Positions 36,489 through 45,284 of a stretch of DNA of 64,000 bases are shown piece by piece; the first letter of the stretch is position 1, and each line of letters begins with the position of its first letter. The translations under genes and the position numbers were made by a program. The stretch is from Solwaraspora sp. WMMA2056 (GTDB lineage: Bacteria > Actinomycetota > Actinomycetes > Mycobacteriales > Micromonosporaceae): assembly GCF_030345095.1 (NCBI RefSeq), contig NZ_CP128360.1, forward strand, positions 6,758,001 through 6,822,000, read 5' to 3'. The notes beneath the pieces are model-generated. The model saw only the letters and a list, made by a program, of their open reading frames with translations, did not search any database and was not told where the DNA came from.

Positions 36489-39400
36489 ATGACCCCTTCC
36501 GACATTAGGCAAATCCGCTTCTACGAGCGCCTCGGCGGTAGTTGGCGTGATCTTGCAGACCACCTTGGCATCCCGCCCGTTGACCAGGCACGGTTCGTGT
36601 CAGGCTACGAGGCGCGTGGGATCTGGCACTGGCTGGACGAACGCGACCTGCGCGATCGGCTGCCCGCAGCGCTGCGGGCGGTACGCCGCCCAGATCTTGC
36701 CGAGTTACTCGGATCGGTCCAACCACCAGCTGACCGGGTCGCCAACATTGTCTCGAAGCCGTACGACCTACTGACGGCACCAGACGGGCTCGTCGGCAGG
36801 ACCGACATTCTGGCCACGCTGAAGGACTTCGCCGTCGCCGACTCGCCCGCAAGACGCATCGTCGTGCTCCGCGCCGTAGGTGGCATGGGCAAATCTGCCA
36901 TTGCCTGGACCTTCTGGGACCAGATTGTCCCGGCCCTGCCCCTCGCAGATCGCCCAGAGGTTGCAGTTTGGTGGTCATTCACAGATCTTGACGGGACCGT
37001 AAGTGCCCTGATCAGCAAGCTGGCTGATCAGGCATCGTCAGACGTTGCCGGTGGGCCGGTCGAGCGCGCAGTACACACGCTGCTAAACCGTCGTTGCCTT
37101 CTGGTCATCGACGCGCTGGAACGCCAGCTCGAAGCTTTCAGTTCGATGGTTTTCCGAAGCGATCTTGAAGTCGGTCAGCAGCCGATGTCCGACCTGGCTG
37201 GTGACCGACGACGGATAGTCGACCCTCGACTGGTAGACCTACTTTCCGCCGTTCGCACCGGCAAGCGGTCACAGATTGTCATTACCAGCAGACTCATGCC
37301 GATCAACCTCGAGGCGGCACCAGATCGACCACGGTACGGAGTGGAACTTGTCAACGTGCCGCCACTCACTACGACAGACGGACAGCGCCTACTATCGAGC
37401 TTTGGATTACCAGAAGACAAATTGCTCATGGCGCGACTAGACGAATCTACCGGAATGCATCCCTTGCTCCTCCAACTTGCAGCCCGATTTCTCGCCTCGC
37501 GCCGCGTAGACTCCTCCGAAATAGTCACCACCGTTGCCACCGAAGGTCTTCCAACAAATCTGAAGCAGGAAATCGACCGCGCACGAGCTACTTTCATGAA
37601 CTCCATCCTGCAGCAACTCTCCTCGGAAGAGGTCCTTGTCGCGCAGGTCGTGGCGGCCTCCACCCAGCCGCTGGCAACCGGGGAGGTCCGAGCGATGGTC
37701 ACCCGCCTCAGCACAGATCCGATCGACGTACCCAGGGTATTGGGGAGTCTAGCGGATCTCTCGCTTGTCGCCTCGGATCGTCGCCCTCTCGGCGACACCC
37801 GCTGGGCGATCCATCCGGTCGTACAGGGCGCTATCCGCGCCCTACAGACGGCCACCGCACCAGACACCATCGTTCAGGCAGTAGCGATCGAGTTCACGTC
37901 GGCCCTGAATCGTGCCTATACAGATGTACGCGGCATCTCAGATTTGCAGCGCCCAATTGAGCTATTCAATGCCTTGTGCAGCCTTCAGCGATACGATGAC
38001 GCGGCCATACACTACATCCGGTCACTGCATCAGCCACTGACTTTTGCCTGCCCACGGGACCATCAGGAGCGATTGATCCTGATCGGAAGGCTCTTCCCTA
38101 ACGGCTGGCGTGCGGAGACACCGATTGGCGACAGTCGACTCCAAAGCATCATTCTCAATGCGGCTGCGTTGGCCCACCAATGGGTGGGTCAGAACCGACT
38201 TGCCGCCGATTTGCTGAAGCGGGCCGTTCAGGCCGAGGAGAGCAAGCAAAACGCAACGTTGTGGAGCAATTTGGCCTCGATCCTGATGTACACCGACGAT
38301 CTCGCTGAGGCCTACCGCGCGGCGATGACGGCTATCCGCTGCAGTTGGGGCAGCGGTGAATCCCGTATTCCGATCACCTACCTTGCCCTGATTCTCCGGC
38401 AAGCAGGCCGACCGGCTGATCGACTCACAGCGCTGCTGAAAGCACCCGCATCGGGTAGAATATCACCAGCTTGGCGCGCCCTCCGGCTCGGCGATCTGGC
38501 ACTGTGGAACGGCAAGCCGGAGGAGGCGCTGGCGCTAGGAGAGCAGTCACTGGCCTACGCACAGAGGCAGGTTCCACCATTCGAGGCAAGCCTCATCGAA
38601 GCATCGCGACTGATCGGCCAGTCCCTCGTTGCCCTCAGTCTGTTCGACGAGGCAGTCCCCGTTCTGGAGGAGGCGCTACGCCGCACCCGTGACTTCGCTA
38701 TTGTGCAAGAGGAGCTACCAATCCGGGTGTCGTTGGCCAGAGCATTGCTGATACGGTCTCCCGAACGCGTTGAAAGAATCATCGCGGACGGATTCGAACG
38801 CTACGATGCCATCGACTATAGATGGTTCACAGTAGAAGCAGAACTTGTCCTTGCCGATCTCCATCAGCGTCGTGGGGACGCCGATCGGGCGGCTATTCAT
38901 CGGCGGTCGGCGCTTGATCTAGCTGTTGGCCCGGACGGTTGGAGCTACGTCCACGGCCCGCTGCGGATCGGCGTACAGAGCCACGCAGGATATTCCTTCA
39001 TCGATCCGCAGCCAGCGATGGCAGAGGTTGACCAGCTGCTGGACAAGTTTCAGGCTATGGCCGATACCGGCAGCGCCTCATCAGGAGCCATACAGGACGA
39101 CTCAACGGTGGTGAGTGCTGAAGGAAAGCGCGCCAATCTTCCACGTTCCGGAGGTTATCAAGGTGCCGCGCCTCCGACGATGATCCGCGCACAAACCGGG
39201 TTCGGGCATCGGCGACAAATCCTTGCGATCGGCACCGAATGGAGATCCGGCAACGGCGGCTTGAGCACTCTCAATCGCGACCTATGCACCGCACTCGCCG
39301 CCGCCGGGCAAGACGTCACCTGCCTAGTCCTCTTTGCAACCGACGCTGATCGGGCAGCTGCAGAGGCAGGCGGTGTCCGACTCCTGATCGCCGATTCAAC

Positions 39401-40409
39401 TCCCGGCGGGGGTGGACTTGAAGCCCTGTCGCGACGCTCGGTGCTCCGCGCCGACTACGTCCCCGAAGTCATCATCGGCCACGGCAGGATTACTGGTCCG
39501 GCCGCGTTTCGCCTTGCTGAGGACTACCCCCAAGCCAAACGTCTTCATGTTATCCACATGGCACCAGACGAGATCGAATGGTACAAGGCGAAGAGCTCGC
39601 CGGGCTCGGAGACGTCGACCGACGTCGGTGCCCTCGCCGAAGATCGCCTCTGGGTCGAACTGGAACTGGCCCGAGACGCCAATCTGACTGCCGCCGTCGG
39701 GCCACGGCTATTCGAACGCTATCAGGGGTACCTCCACGAGGCTCCGACCCGGATAGTTCGCCTCGATCCGGGCTTCGATACCGGCAGTGTCCCGCACCCT
39801 GGTCCACCACCAGGTCAGCCTTGGCGGATTCTGGTCGTCGGCCGGGCTGAGGATGCCAGACTCAAAGGGCTCGATCTCGCCGCTCAGGCGGTTGCGCAAG
39901 CCGTAAGGTATCGCGACACAAACGCTGCCCGCCTTGAACTTGTCGTCCGTGGTGCCCCCGATCGACACTCCGCCGAGCTTCGGAATAGCTTGCTGGCCTG
40001 GGCAGGCCCAGGACCGTTGGACGTCGTGGTCCTCCCGTACTCCTTGAACGAAGCACGGCTGAGCCAAGACCTGCGTGCAGCTAGCTTGGTGCTGATGCCC
40101 TCGCGGAAGGAGGGTTTCGGCCTTGTCGGCGTCGAGGCGATCAAGGCAGGTGTACCGGTGTTGATCAGCCGAGACACTGGCCTCGGCGAGCTTCTGAAGG
40201 AAGTTTGGCCAACGGACAGGATCGGGCAATTGCTTGTTCCGATCACAGGCGACAATACCGAGGACGCGCCAGCTTGGGGTAGAGCTATTGACCGAGCGCT
40301 TGGCGATCGCGAGGCGGCATTTGCTCGCGCCGAGCAGCTACGTGTTGATCTGATTCGGCAACGCTCCTGGGCATCCACAGTGGCTGGATTGCTTGCCGAA
40401 CTAGGGTAG
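36489..40409 (+). CDS. STAND ATPase with N-terminal death-like domain and C-terminal GT4 glycosyltransferase
   Basis: 1,306 residues. Residues 1-75 resemble the bacterial death-like/effector-associated domains (FYERLGGSWRDLADHLGIP, ARGIWHWLDERD, RPDLAELLG). An NB-ARC-like ATPase follows: P-loop GGMGKS at 131-136, Walker B LLVIDALE near 205, sensor segment QIVITSRLMP near 270, then a winged-helix-like part. Residues about 540-860 are helical repeats of TPR type. From about 907 a GT4 glycosyltransferase begins (RQILAIGTEWRSGNGGLSTLNRDL), with a second Rossmann half (ILVVGRAEDARLKGLDL) and the catalytic EX7E pattern EGFGLVGVE near 1205. This is the layout of NLR-like immune proteins with sensor repeats, though here both ends carry effector-type modules. 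ATG 36489 is the likely start; its ribosome site is weak. Codons are A/T-richer than the chromosome. Confidence 0.88.
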   Translation: MTPSDIRQIRFYERLGGSWRDLADHLGIPPVDQARFVSGYEARGIWHWLDERDLRDRLPAALRAVRRPDLAELLGSVQPPADRVANIVSKPYDLLTAPDGLVGRTDILATLKDFAVADSPARRIVVLRAVGGMGKSAIAWTFWDQIVPALPLADRPEVAVWWSFTDLDGTVSALISKLADQASSDVAGGPVERAVHTLLNRRCLLVIDALERQLEAFSSMVFRSDLEVGQQPMSDLAGDRRRIVDPRLVDLLSAVRTGKRSQIVITSRLMPINLEAAPDRPRYGVELVNVPPLTTTDGQRLLSSFGLPEDKLLMARLDESTGMHPLLLQLAARFLASRRVDSSEIVTTVATEGLPTNLKQEIDRARATFMNSILQQLSSEEVLVAQVVAASTQPLATGEVRAMVTRLSTDPIDVPRVLGSLADLSLVASDRRPLGDTRWAIHPVVQGAIRALQTATAPDTIVQAVAIEFTSALNRAYTDVRGISDLQRPIELFNALCSLQRYDDAAIHYIRSLHQPLTFACPRDHQERLILIGRLFPNGWRAETPIGDSRLQSIILNAAALAHQWVGQNRLAADLLKRAVQAEESKQNATLWSNLASILMYTDDLAEAYRAAMTAIRCSWGSGESRIPITYLALILRQAGRPADRLTALLKAPASGRISPAWRALRLGDLALWNGKPEEALALGEQSLAYAQRQVPPFEASLIEASRLIGQSLVALSLFDEAVPVLEEALRRTRDFAIVQEELPIRVSLARALLIRSPERVERIIADGFERYDAIDYRWFTVEAELVLADLHQRRGDADRAAIHRRSALDLAVGPDGWSYVHGPLRIGVQSHAGYSFIDPQPAMAEVDQLLDKFQAMADTGSASSGAIQDDSTVVSAEGKRANLPRSGGYQGAAPPTMIRAQTGFGHRRQILAIGTEWRSGNGGLSTLNRDLCTALAAAGQDVTCLVLFATDADRAAAEAGGVRLLIADSTPGGGGLEALSRRSVLRADYVPEVIIGHGRITGPAAFRLAEDYPQAKRLHVIHMAPDEIEWYKAKSSPGSETSTDVGALAEDRLWVELELARDANLTAAVGPRLFERYQGYLHEAPTRIVRLDPGFDTGSVPHPGPPPGQPWRILVVGRAEDARLKGLDLAAQAVAQAVRYRDTNAARLELVVRGAPDRHSAELRNSLLAWAGPGPLDVVVLPYSLNEARLSQDLRAASLVLMPSRKEGFGLVGVEAIKAGVPVLISRDTGLGELLKEVWPTDRIGQLLVPITGDNTEDAPAWGRAIDRALGDREAAFARAEQLRVDLIRQRSWASTVAGLLAELG

Positions 40410-40456
40410 AATGCTTCCAACAGGGAGAACACGGTGGCGGACGGAGCGATGCGCAC

Positions 40457-41206
40457 TTGAACGGAGTCGTCGAGCAACTGGCTCTTGGTGTCGCTGCCAG
40501 CGCAATCGCTGGCAGCGCGGTCTGGGGATATCAACAGCTGCGTACGGGTAGCCGTATCCGCACTGAACGTAGTTTCCTTGGACTGCCGATGAAGGGCGCC
40601 CATCCCATCCGGATAATCGTTGGAGATCAGGCAGGCACGACCGGGCAGGTCAATCGGACCGACATGGCCGCCGTCTTTGAGCTGGCTTTCCTGCTACGCA
40701 ACACTGGCGCCGCCGTCGATCTGCAAACTGCAGAAGAAGCCCGAGTTCGACGCGCTGACGATACTGAGTTTTGTGTCGGCGGCCCACACTCTAACACACG
40801 TACCGCCGCAGCAATTCGACGACACTTTCCTGGTCTCGTTTTTCCTCCATTCGATCCAATCAACGGGACCCACTGGACGTTGTCGGTTGGTAAACGAAGG
40901 TTGTTGGGCGTCAAGGGTCAGGTGGAGTACGTCATGCTTGCCCGGATACAGCGGACGGGTCGGCCGCATCTGTTTATCGTCGCCGGGCAGGCAGCCGTGG
41001 CCAATCACGCCGCAGCGGCGTACTTCGCCCAAGAGGTGCCCAGCCTGCGCCGCCGATTCGGCGACACCAGCACCTTCTGTCTGGGGCTGCGGGTGCTGGA
41101 TTCGAAGATCTATGGTCATCACGAGGTTGAAGAACTGGCTGACCTGACAGCTGAGGCACAGGGGCATGATCCGGAAGAGGAAAGAGGCGCTGCAGCGGCT
41201 GAATAG
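40457..41206 (+). CDS. Membrane-anchored protein of unknown function beside the STAND gene
   Basis: 249 residues. One N-terminal hydrophobic helix (LALGVAASAIAGSAVW), then a soluble domain with the segments FELAFLLRNTGA, DTEFCVGGPHSNTRTAAAIRRHFPG, VEYVMLARIQ, HLFIVAGQAAVANHAAAAYFAQEV and CLGLRVLDSKIYGHHEVEEL. The GGPHSNTRT turn between a strand and a helix looks like a ligand-binding loop, but I recognise no family. TTG start at 40457 with GGAG 10 nt upstream, 47 bp after the STAND gene, same strand and same A/T-richer codons, so probably the second gene of a two-gene unit. Confidence 0.7.
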   Translation: MNGVVEQLALGVAASAIAGSAVWGYQQLRTGSRIRTERSFLGLPMKGAHPIRIIVGDQAGTTGQVNRTDMAAVFELAFLLRNTGAAVDLQTAEEARVRRADDTEFCVGGPHSNTRTAAAIRRHFPGLVFPPFDPINGTHWTLSVGKRRLLGVKGQVEYVMLARIQRTGRPHLFIVAGQAAVANHAAAAYFAQEVPSLRRRFGDTSTFCLGLRVLDSKIYGHHEVEELADLTAEAQGHDPEEERGAAAAE

Positions 41207-41287
41207 GGCCGCGCTCGACGAACGCGGCATCGCCTACAGCGTCCAGGTCAAAGGCGAGGCCCTCGCGCAGCCCGCCGACCGGCCGGC

Positions 41288-41521
41288 CACCGCATCACCC
41301 ACGACACCGACGGCAGCCTGCCCGAACGGTGGCTGGTCCCCGAATGGCCTGCGACACGACCCAAAAGCGGCTGCGTCGGCCTGACCCCCTACCGCACGAT
41401 CCGCGAGTTGCAATCCCTACTCGCCACCTGGGCCGACGCATGCCCCACCTGCCACCAAACCGTCACACCCTCGACCCTCGACCGGCAACAGACATCGACA
41501 GACCCAACGAAGCACTACTAG
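41288..41521 (+). pseudogene. Remnant of an IS701/SRSO17-like transposase
   Basis: In one open frame the segment reads HRITHDTDGSLPERWLVPEWP..., then GLTPYRTIRELQSLLATWADACPTC and a stop at 41519. Both pieces match the late part and the C-terminal end of IS701-family transposases, but about 60 residues between them are missing, and nothing of the N-terminal catalytic part is left. A relic of an insertion sequence next to the accessory island; terminal inverted repeats were not found. Confidence 0.6.
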
Positions 41522-42503
41522 CCGCCGGGCATGGTCCCGTGTGATGGAGGCGGGAGTGCCGCGCTGAAGCGGGCCGCGACCGTGGCGACGGCGGCCCGCA
41601 GCTGCGGGCCTGCTTCGACGGTGAAATCGAACGGTACGGCGGCCAGCCACTCCTGGGCGTAAATCGCGGGGTTGCGGGTGCTGCCGACCAGGACGCACCG
41701 GTCGCCGGCCGGAGTGAGGCGGCCCATCGGTGGCCGGATCCATGGGGCGACCTGCTCGTACGGCGCGTGGAACACGACCCGGGTGGGGTACTGCCAGCCG
41801 ACGCCGAGATGCTCCTCGAGGGCGGCGACCGGGTCCAGGTCGTCGGGTGGGGTAAAGCCGTGCGGCAGCTGTCGTACGGCACGTACCCGGTCGATCCGGT
41901 AGGTGCGTACCGCGTCGGCGCGGTGCGAGTGGCACAGCAGGTACCAGCGTCGGTGCCGCACCACGACCGCCCACGGGTCGACCTCGGCGTCGTACTGCTC
42001 GCCGCTCTCACCCCGATAGGTGACGATCACGCGGCGTCGGTCGGCGACGGCGGTGACCAGGGCGTTCGTGATGGCGGGGTCGGGGCGGGCGGTATGCCGG
42101 TCGGGGGTGGCCGAGGCGTACCCCCGTAGTGCCGCCGCCTGCCGTCCGATGCTGTCGGGCAGGGCCCGGATGACTTTGCTGAGTGCCGCGCCGATCGGGT
42201 CGTCGGGGTCGATCGCGGCCGGCTGCCCGTCGAGCACCGCCATGACCAGGCCGAGGGCCTGTTCCTGGGTGAAGACGACCGGTGGCAGCCGGGTGCCCCG
42301 GCCGAGAGCCGGTAGCCGCCGTACGGCCCGCGGACCGATTCGACCTCGATGCCGGCTTCCCGAAGGATCCCGATGTAGCGTCGCGCGGCTCGCTCGGTCA
42401 CGCCGAGGGCGGCGGCGAGCTGGTCGGCGGTCGTTCCGGGGCGGTCCCGCAGGATTTCGAGGGTCCGGATGGCGCGGGCGGTAGGGCTCGTTCCGGTGCA
42501 CAC
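41518..42503 (-). pseudogene. WYL-domain transcriptional regulator split by a frameshift
   Basis: The HTH half (TARAIRTLEILRDRPGTTADQLAAALGVTERAARRYIGILREAGIEVESVRGPYGGYRL, from GTG 42503) and the WYL half (GRGTRLPPVVFTQEQALGLVMAVLDG... to the stop at 41518) are in different frames. They meet near 42304-42308, where CTCTCGG replaces an expected CTCGG; removing one TC pair restores YRLGRGTRLPP. Both halves are otherwise intact. Either a recent inactivating dinucleotide insertion or a sequencing error. Divergent from the hydrolase gene it probably controlled. Confidence 0.8.
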
Positions 42504-42517
42504 AAGCCCAGACCATA

Positions 42518-42535
42518 CCGGAGTAGAACGTCCGG
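42518..42535. promoter_or_regulatory. Weak candidate operator between the WYL and hydrolase genes
   Basis: CCGGA and TCCGG (5-bp arms, 8-bp spacer) lie in the 53-bp divergent gap. Short arms make chance likely. Confidence 0.25.
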
Positions 42536-42556
42536 AATCGCGGTTAGCGTGAGGCC

Positions 42557-43300
42557 ATGACTGATGCCATGACCGCAGAACAGATCGTGCTCGTCGGCGG
42601 CTTGTGGCTCGACGGGTCGGCGTGGACCGACGTCGCCGCCGAGCTGGAAAGGATGGACCGGCGTACGGTGCCGGTGACCCTGCCAGGGCAGGGCGACGGG
42701 AACACCTCGGCTACGCTGGCCGACCAGCTGGCCACGGTGCTCGCCGCCGTGGACGCAGCCCCCGGCCGGTCGATCGTGGTGGGGCACTCGGCGGCGTGCA
42801 GCCTGGCCTGGATGGCGGCCGACGCCCGGCCGGATCGGGTGGCGAAGGTCGTGCTGATCGGCGGGGTTCCCGCAGTCGACGGAGACACGTACGCCAACTT
42901 CTTCGAGGTCCGTGACGGTGTCATGCCGTTCCCGGGCTGGGAGCCGTTCGACGGCGCGGATGCGGCCGACCTGGACGAGCAGGCCCGGCGGGACTTCGCG
43001 GCGGCGGCCGTCCCGGTCCCCGAGGGCGTGGCCAGAGGCGTCGTACGGCTGACCGACGAGCGGCGGTTCGACGTACCGGTCGTGCTGGTGTGCCCGGAGT
43101 TCACACCCGCCCAGGCACGGGACATGATCGCCGCCGGGCAGGTGCCCGAGCTGGCCCGGGTCACGAGCCTCGACCTGGTCGACATCGACTCCGGGCACTG
43201 GCCGATGCTCACCAAGCCCGCCGAGCTCGCCCGGATCCTCGCCGAGGTCCAGCGGCACCTGGGTGTCGGTGCGCGGGACACTCCGGTGACGCGCGGCTGA
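42557..43300 (+). CDS. Alpha/beta-fold hydrolase
   Basis: 247 residues. Oxyanion segment LVGGLWLDGSAWTDVAAEL, nucleophile Ser in GHSAACSLAW near 77, Asp near the PVVLVCPEFTP segment, His in DSGHWPMLTKP. The same broad family as the MarR-linked hydrolase upstream but clearly different in sequence. Divergent from the WYL regulator gene. Substrate unknown. Confidence 0.85.
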   Translation: MTDAMTAEQIVLVGGLWLDGSAWTDVAAELERMDRRTVPVTLPGQGDGNTSATLADQLATVLAAVDAAPGRSIVVGHSAACSLAWMAADARPDRVAKVVLIGGVPAVDGDTYANFFEVRDGVMPFPGWEPFDGADAADLDEQARRDFAAAAVPVPEGVARGVVRLTDERRFDVPVVLVCPEFTPAQARDMIAAGQVPELARVTSLDLVDIDSGHWPMLTKPAELARILAEVQRHLGVGARDTPVTRG

Positions 43301-43315
43301 CACGCGGCGAGGAGG

Positions 43316-43921
43316 TCAATTCTGGGCGTTGAGGACGCAGTCGACGGCCATGTAGAGGGTTTCGGTTTCGGCGGTCAGAATCGAGTCCTCGGCGGGCAGA
43401 GCCCGTTCGACGGAAAGCCCGTTGAGGACGGTGAGCAGGAATCTCACGCGACGTGCGTGGTCTTGCCTGGGGAGCGCGCCTTCGTCGGCGAGAACCGTCA
43501 GCCAGTACTCGATACGGCGCCACCCTTCCCGTTCCAAGGCGAGATACCCGGCGCGCACCTTCTCGCTCGGTTCGGGTGCGATGAACATCTGGTATGCGTT
43601 GCCCCACGCCTCACGTGCCTGCTCCCCGACGCCGGCGGGGGCGAGCACTTGCCGGAGACAGTTGACCAGTCGATCCCGGGCGGGTAGCGATCGGTCGTGG
43701 ATCGGGTCGTCCGGGAACATCTGGCCGTAGATCCTGGCGAGCACGGTGTCCTGCAGGGCTCGTTGGGTCGGAAAGTGGAACCTGAGCGAGCCCGTGCTCA
43801 CCCCGGCCCGCGCCGCGACCGCCCGGACGCTCAACCGCGCTGTCACATCCTCGGCGAGCATCGCGGCCGCGGCCGCGAGGATCCGTTCCCGTGAGCCGGT
43901 ACTCCGGTCGTCCTGTGCCAT
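43316..43921 (-). CDS. TetR-family regulator
   Basis: 201 residues. HTH: RERILAAAAAMLAEDVTARLSVRAVAARAGVSTGSLRFHFPTQRAL. C-terminal part resembles the TetR_C group with VRFLLTVLNGLSVERALP. ATG 43921 with GGAGGT upstream; a longer frame to 43951 would run into the operator. Convergent with the hydrolase gene and divergent from the CPBP protease gene; two near-identical operators in the divergent region suggest control of itself and the CPBP gene. Confidence 0.9.
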   Translation of the reverse strand: MAQDDRSTGSRERILAAAAAMLAEDVTARLSVRAVAARAGVSTGSLRFHFPTQRALQDTVLARIYGQMFPDDPIHDRSLPARDRLVNCLRQVLAPAGVGEQAREAWGNAYQMFIAPEPSEKVRAGYLALEREGWRRIEYWLTVLADEGALPRQDHARRVRFLLTVLNGLSVERALPAEDSILTAETETLYMAVDCVLNAQN

Positions 43922-43944
43922 CCGCCACCTCCTGACACAGCGTA

Positions 43945-43961
43945 CTAGCACGCCGTGCTAG
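43945..43961. promoter_or_regulatory. TetR operator 1
   Basis: CTAGCACG, central C, CGTGCTAG: perfect 8-bp arms, 24 bp upstream of the TetR start. A second, imperfect copy begins 25 bp further on. Confidence 0.75.
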
Positions 43962-43969
43962 CTTTGCCA

Positions 43970-43986
43970 CTAGTACAGCGTGTTAG
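43970..43986. promoter_or_regulatory. TetR operator 2 (imperfect copy)
   Basis: CTAGTACAGCGTGTTAG matches operator 1 at 13 of 17 positions and has the same length. The 25-bp spacing would put two repressor dimers on related faces of the helix. Confidence 0.55.
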
Positions 43987-44227
43987 TCGCAGCGGCGGTC
44001 GACGATGAGCGAGGCGACGTGATCGAGGACTGACGGCAACGGCGGGCAGCCAAGCGCGTCAAGAGCGGCGACGGGCGGGCGTTGAAACGCCTCCGCTGGT
44101 GGCAGCTGCCCTTCCGCGCGCTGTTCTACCTCCCGCGGCCGTACTGGGCAGCACCGAGCGGGCGCTCCGCCTGCGGTACAGCGTGCTCGACCACGCCGGG
44201 AAGTATCCCACTCCACAAGAGGAAGCC

Positions 44228-45178
44228 GTGACCACGACAATCAGCACGAACTCACTACTCGCTCCGGCCGAACCCCGCGATCAGCCGTCAGTTCCGCAGG
44301 GAGTCGAATACCACCGGGTACTGGCCGGCGACAAACGCCGGATCGGTCGAGGCATTCTCGCGATCGTCCTCCTGCTGGCCGGAATCGTCATCTTCCCGAC
44401 GGTGATCGGCAGGGCGACGGCGCTCATCGACGTACGGATGGGCAACACCCCACCGATCCTGGGTGGCACCGACTACACGCCGCTCGCCCACGCCAGCGCG
44501 ATGCTCGCTCTCGGCCTGCTCGTTCCGTGGAGCATGCTCATCCAGCGGTGGCTCTACGGCGTGCCCGGCTCGTCCCTGCACTCCGTGACATCGCGATTCC
44601 GCTTCGACCTGCTCGGCAGATCGTTGCTCATCTTCGGTCCCGCCTGGCTGGTGGTCAACGTCCTCGGAGCTCTCACGCCCGTCGACGAGTCCCCCTGGTC
44701 GCAGACCGACCTCATCGCCATCTTCGTCGCCACGATGCTCCTCACCCCGCTCCAGTCGGCGGGCGAGGAGTACGGCGTACGCGGGCTGATCTTCCGCGTG
44801 ATCGGAAGCTGGACCCGCAGCCCACGGGCGGGACTCGTCGCCGGGGTGCTGGTCTCGAGCGTGCTGTTCACGGCCGTCCACGGTGCGACGGATCCGTACA
44901 TCATCGTCTGGTATTTCGTGCTCTGGAGCGGACTGGCCGTCATCACCTGGCGCACCGGTGGGCTGGAGATCGCGGTCATGCTCCACGCCGTACTCAACAC
45001 GTTCACCTTCATCCTGGCCACCTCCCTGCGGGTGGACCTCGGTAGCGCACTGCAGGACCGCTCAGCCGGAGTCGGCACGCCGTACCAGCTCGTCCCCACC
45101 GTCGCGGTCATCGTCATCGCCGCGATCATCTGGTGGCGCACCCGAAAGACCGGACCAGCGCTCACCCCTCAGCCGTAG
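44228..45178 (+). CDS. CPBP-family intramembrane metalloprotease
   Basis: 316 residues with about eight transmembrane segments. The Abi/CPBP motifs are present: SAGEEYGVRGLIFR (EExxxR-type, near residue 177), the His in FTAVHGATDP, and HAVLNTF (HxxxN). Such proteases process prenylated proteins or act in bacteriocin self-immunity; the substrate here is unknown. GTG 44228 has AGAGGAAG close upstream and fits family N-termini; the open frame before it is not convincing. Probably under the divergent TetR repressor. Confidence 0.85.
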   Translation: MTTTISTNSLLAPAEPRDQPSVPQGVEYHRVLAGDKRRIGRGILAIVLLLAGIVIFPTVIGRATALIDVRMGNTPPILGGTDYTPLAHASAMLALGLLVPWSMLIQRWLYGVPGSSLHSVTSRFRFDLLGRSLLIFGPAWLVVNVLGALTPVDESPWSQTDLIAIFVATMLLTPLQSAGEEYGVRGLIFRVIGSWTRSPRAGLVAGVLVSSVLFTAVHGATDPYIIVWYFVLWSGLAVITWRTGGLEIAVMLHAVLNTFTFILATSLRVDLGSALQDRSAGVGTPYQLVPTVAVIVIAAIIWWRTRKTGPALTPQP

Positions 45179-45284
45179 TCAGGTCGCGCCGGAGCCGGCT
45201 GATCGACGCGGGCCGCCTGTACATCCGTGTACGTCGCGGCCCGCACCGCTATCTGACTGCGGGTACGGGCACTATCGTGCTGGG

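Larger units (their letters stand above)
43922..44227. other. Divergent region with possible decayed coding sequence
   Basis: 306 bp between the TetR and CPBP genes. The first 65 bp hold two operators. Beyond them, the plus strand at 44050-44140 reads AKRVKSGDGRALKRLRWWQLPFRALFYLP, which looks like real protein, but no start precedes it and the frame then changes; it may be a relic of a small membrane protein gene. The CPBP promoter must also lie here. Confidence 0.4.

Noticed and set aside
41166-41384. A 72-codon gene after the membrane-anchored protein
   Set aside because: Its second half is a wrong-frame reading of the transposase relic, and the first half overlaps the preceding gene.
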